From Macrotrachela quadricornifera (taxonomy: Eukaryota; Rotifera; Eurotatoria; Philodinida; Philodinidae): a stretch of DNA of 64,000 nucleotides. The stretch covers positions 1 through 64,000 of the forward strand of contig JAJEKB010021974.1 in NCBI GenBank assembly GCA_022393335.1. The letters are read 5' to 3'. The notes under the pieces were generated by a model. The model searched no databases. It had not been told where the DNA came from and saw nothing but the letters and a program-made list of their open reading frames with translations. Below, piece after piece: positions 62,030-64,000 of the stretch. A program made the translations under genes and the position numbers. The stretch's first letter is position 1. Each line of letters opens with the position of its first letter.

Positions 62030-62868
62030 GGATTCGGCGGGGTTGGCCCGATCCCTATTTTTTTCCCGAACCTGGTCCTATTCCCATCGGGATCGGAATC
62101 GGGACAAGTTGAAACTTATCGGGACATAAATAATTATTTTCTATCGAAATTTAAATTTTTGTTCATTGAAAAACTCAATATAACGTTTCGTAAAAATAAA
62201 ACTAGAAAACACGTGTGCATATGTCAAGAAAACTATGTTCATTAAAGAGAAATAAGAAGTTTTGCTTATTCTTTAAGTTCATCTTCATTTGATACAATAT
62301 TATTATACCTTACAAAAGCCTAATGAGAATATCGATATACAGAAAACACAGTTTGAATCGATGAAATTTTGAATTATATTATGAATATGAATAAGAATGT
62401 CTAATAAAAATTAAAGCACTCTGATGAATAAAAAGAAAGACTTTGAATACCTAATCAAGAAATCTAGTGTTGAAGAAGAAAATAATTTTCTGTCTAGGTT
62501 ATATTGATGTGTATGGTGATAATATGATTGATCTTGTCTTCATCTTTTCTCTCGTTTCACTTTTAATGTGTTGATATGTTTTATCTACTTCGAATAAATA
62601 ATCGATATCATTTAATTGACTAGTTTCATATAGCATCTGACAGACAAATCTCAGAATATTGGGATATATGCTTCAGCGTCAGGTTTCCATTAACAAATCA
62701 TAATAATATGAAATCTGATTGAGTGATTCTCATTCGACATATGTTCAAGAACCATTTCTGGTAGATCTAGAAAAATCAGGTTGAAATGGGACTGGGACGG
62801 GTTATTCTGTTAGAATGCGGGATTGGGATCGGAACAAAAAAAAACATCCGATCCCGCCGGACCGGGTG
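62030..62868. mobile_element. Element with GC-rich imperfect terminal inverted repeats
   Basis: The left edge is GGATTCGGCGGGGTTGGCCC with GATCCC and a T run. The right edge (62851-62868) is ATCCCGCCGGACCGGGTG preceded by an A run and CCGATCC. Reverse-complemented, the right edge gives CCGGCGGGATCGG plus a T run, so the two ends pair imperfectly. GGGATCGG/CCGATCCC words recur just inside both ends. The GC-rich tips contrast sharply with the AT-rich 700-bp interior, which has no open frame. Likely a non-autonomous DNA transposon; the family is not assigned. Confidence 0.6.
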
Positions 62869-63183
62869 TCTTAATCATATGAAATTATTTCAATAATGAT
62901 AGAGCCAAATGCTAAAATTATCAAATATTTTGATTTAATTTATTATTATTATTTTTACTACAATTTTTTTATTCTAAATAATATTTTTTCAATATTATAT
63001 TGTCAATGAAAACATCCTCAAAGACACAAAGAATCGAAAAGAAAAAAATTCCGGAATATCAAATTTATTAATAAATATACACGTAAATTGATATGTTAAC
63101 GCTTTAGCTTACGTAATAATACATGGATTAGATAATCATTTTTCTATAAACTATTTATTTTATTGTTTTTTTGCAATATAACA

Positions 63184-63369
63184 GGATAATTCTGCTGAGT
63201 TTGTGAAGCAGACAAAAAAGTATTTATACAATTTACAGAACGAAAGGAAACTCATTCTAATAATTGATGGAACAGTTCAAAAAAAGTTTCTATTCAAATA
63301 CCCAGAGTTTATTCTTATCCTTTATGAATGCAGTCGCCAAATCGTTAAACACATTTTTCTCGATTAAGA
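63184..63369 (+). pseudogene. Orphan exon resembling the N-terminal domain of the ART/TPR family
   Basis: After an acceptor-like TTTTTTTGCAATATAACAG the frame reads DNSAEFVKQTKKYLYNLQNE, RKLILIIDGTVQKKFLF and KYPEFILILYECSRQIVKHI to a stop. It resembles the residue 80-130 segment of the ART/TPR protein at 4.6 kb (ECKQYLEQKENGFIFLVTSG...IHELNKIYKIYIYC) in hydrophobic pattern and order. No other exon of such a gene is visible within 700 bp on either side. It is probably a decayed fragment; it could also be the first exon of a gene running past the window end. Confidence 0.35.
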
Positions 63370-64000
63370 TATATTTTGATGAATGTACCCGTTTCCTTTT
63401 TTTTCATCAATATTTTTCACTGGGACGTCGCATTGGATAGATTATGAATTTGGAAATAAACTGAATCTAATATAACTTGCGCCAGGCTTTCATTTACAGT
63501 CGTTCAACAATTGCCAACTCGTCAAAAATATTTAAAAATATTTATATTTGTTCAGCAATCTCAATAAAAAGAAAACATGTTGAACAAACATTATACTCAG
63601 TTTATTGTTTATCAGCATACAGAACTGTATAACCTGTTTTAATATTTGCATTTAGAAATAAATAATAGAAGATTTTGAGAACTAATAAGAGTATATTACT
63701 GATGCGACTTTGTCCTAACCAATTTTAGACGTCAGATTTAGGGCACTCTGATATTTACCTATGGATTCAAGTATTTATTTTAATATAAAATGAAATGAAT
63801 GAGGATAAGAATAAGAACGAAGACAAAATTAAAGATAGGAACCTCAACCGAGAGTGAAAGATGACTCTTCTGAGGTACAACTTTACTCTGTTATAATAAA
63901 AGTATGTTATATACTATTAAAAGATGAATCCAAAGATTTGAATAAATATAATAAATTTGAGTAGTGCTTCGAAGAAAAACTTCAAAATGATCAAAAATTC
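63370..64000. other. 3' window edge, no gene recognised
   Basis: About 630 bp of AT-rich sequence with no supportable open frame, repeat or RNA gene. Confidence 0.4.

Noticed and set aside
1..64000. tRNA, rRNA and CRISPR arrays
   Set aside because: Looked for B-box-like TTCGA contexts with pairing arms, conserved rRNA blocks, and regularly spaced identical repeats; none held up. A scan with tRNAscan-SE and Infernal would be decisive.

Overview
This is a eukaryotic, AT-rich window with spliced protein genes. Most introns are 50-70 bp, with GT...AG borders and T-rich acceptors. The gene families point to a metazoan, most likely a bdelloid rotifer: a TPR-linked ADP-ribosyltransferase, degenerate F-box-type genes, a full-length UBR4, a FICD-type Fic gene, and several proteins that look bacterial, plant or fungal. 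The organism call is an inference from gene content and intron style. No rRNA, tRNA or CRISPR array was seen.

Layout. 1-4.5 kb has no recognisable gene but holds a 34-bp minisatellite. 4.6-7.3 kb (+) encodes an 875-aa ADP-ribosyltransferase/TPR protein. 9.3-11.4 kb (-) encodes a three-exon protein with a HIT-like HxHxH motif. 11.4-16.2 kb is intergenic, with a foldback transposable element and a truncated copy of it. 16.2-18.9 kb (+) has an LRR protein and a three-exon ADP-ribosylglycohydrolase. 19.9-21.1 kb (-) is a six-exon metallophosphoesterase and 22.0-23.4 kb (+) is a five-exon short-chain dehydrogenase.

24.1-43.2 kb (-) is one giant gene. Its 18 exons join in phase to a 5003-aa UBR4 (p600/Poe) E3 ubiquitin ligase with UBR box, zinc-ribbon region and C-terminal hemi-RING/E3 module. 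One of its introns carries a mariner-like inverted-repeat element. Divergent from it, 44.06-44.86 kb (+) encodes a secreted fusion of a YbaY-type domain with a potato-inhibitor-I protease inhibitor.

45-64 kb is gene-poor and decayed. It holds a broken TFIIB-like gene, a TTAA-flanked element with C/G-run ends, two degenerate F-box-type genes, a small proline/glutamine/histidine-rich gene, a damaged zinc-finger-like gene, a truncated and frameshifted FICD gene next to a long foldback element, another GC-ended element, and an orphan exon resembling the N-terminus of the ART/TPR family.

Functionally, the window holds a candidate ADP-ribose writer (ART/TPR) and eraser (ADP-ribosylglycohydrolase), ubiquitin machinery (UBR4, F-box remnants), and several stand-alone enzymes that are candidates for horizontal acquisition. 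Nothing suggests operon-like co-regulation. Gene models were assembled by hand from splice signals and reading phase, so exon borders in conserved genes are good, while 5' ends and UTRs are uncertain.
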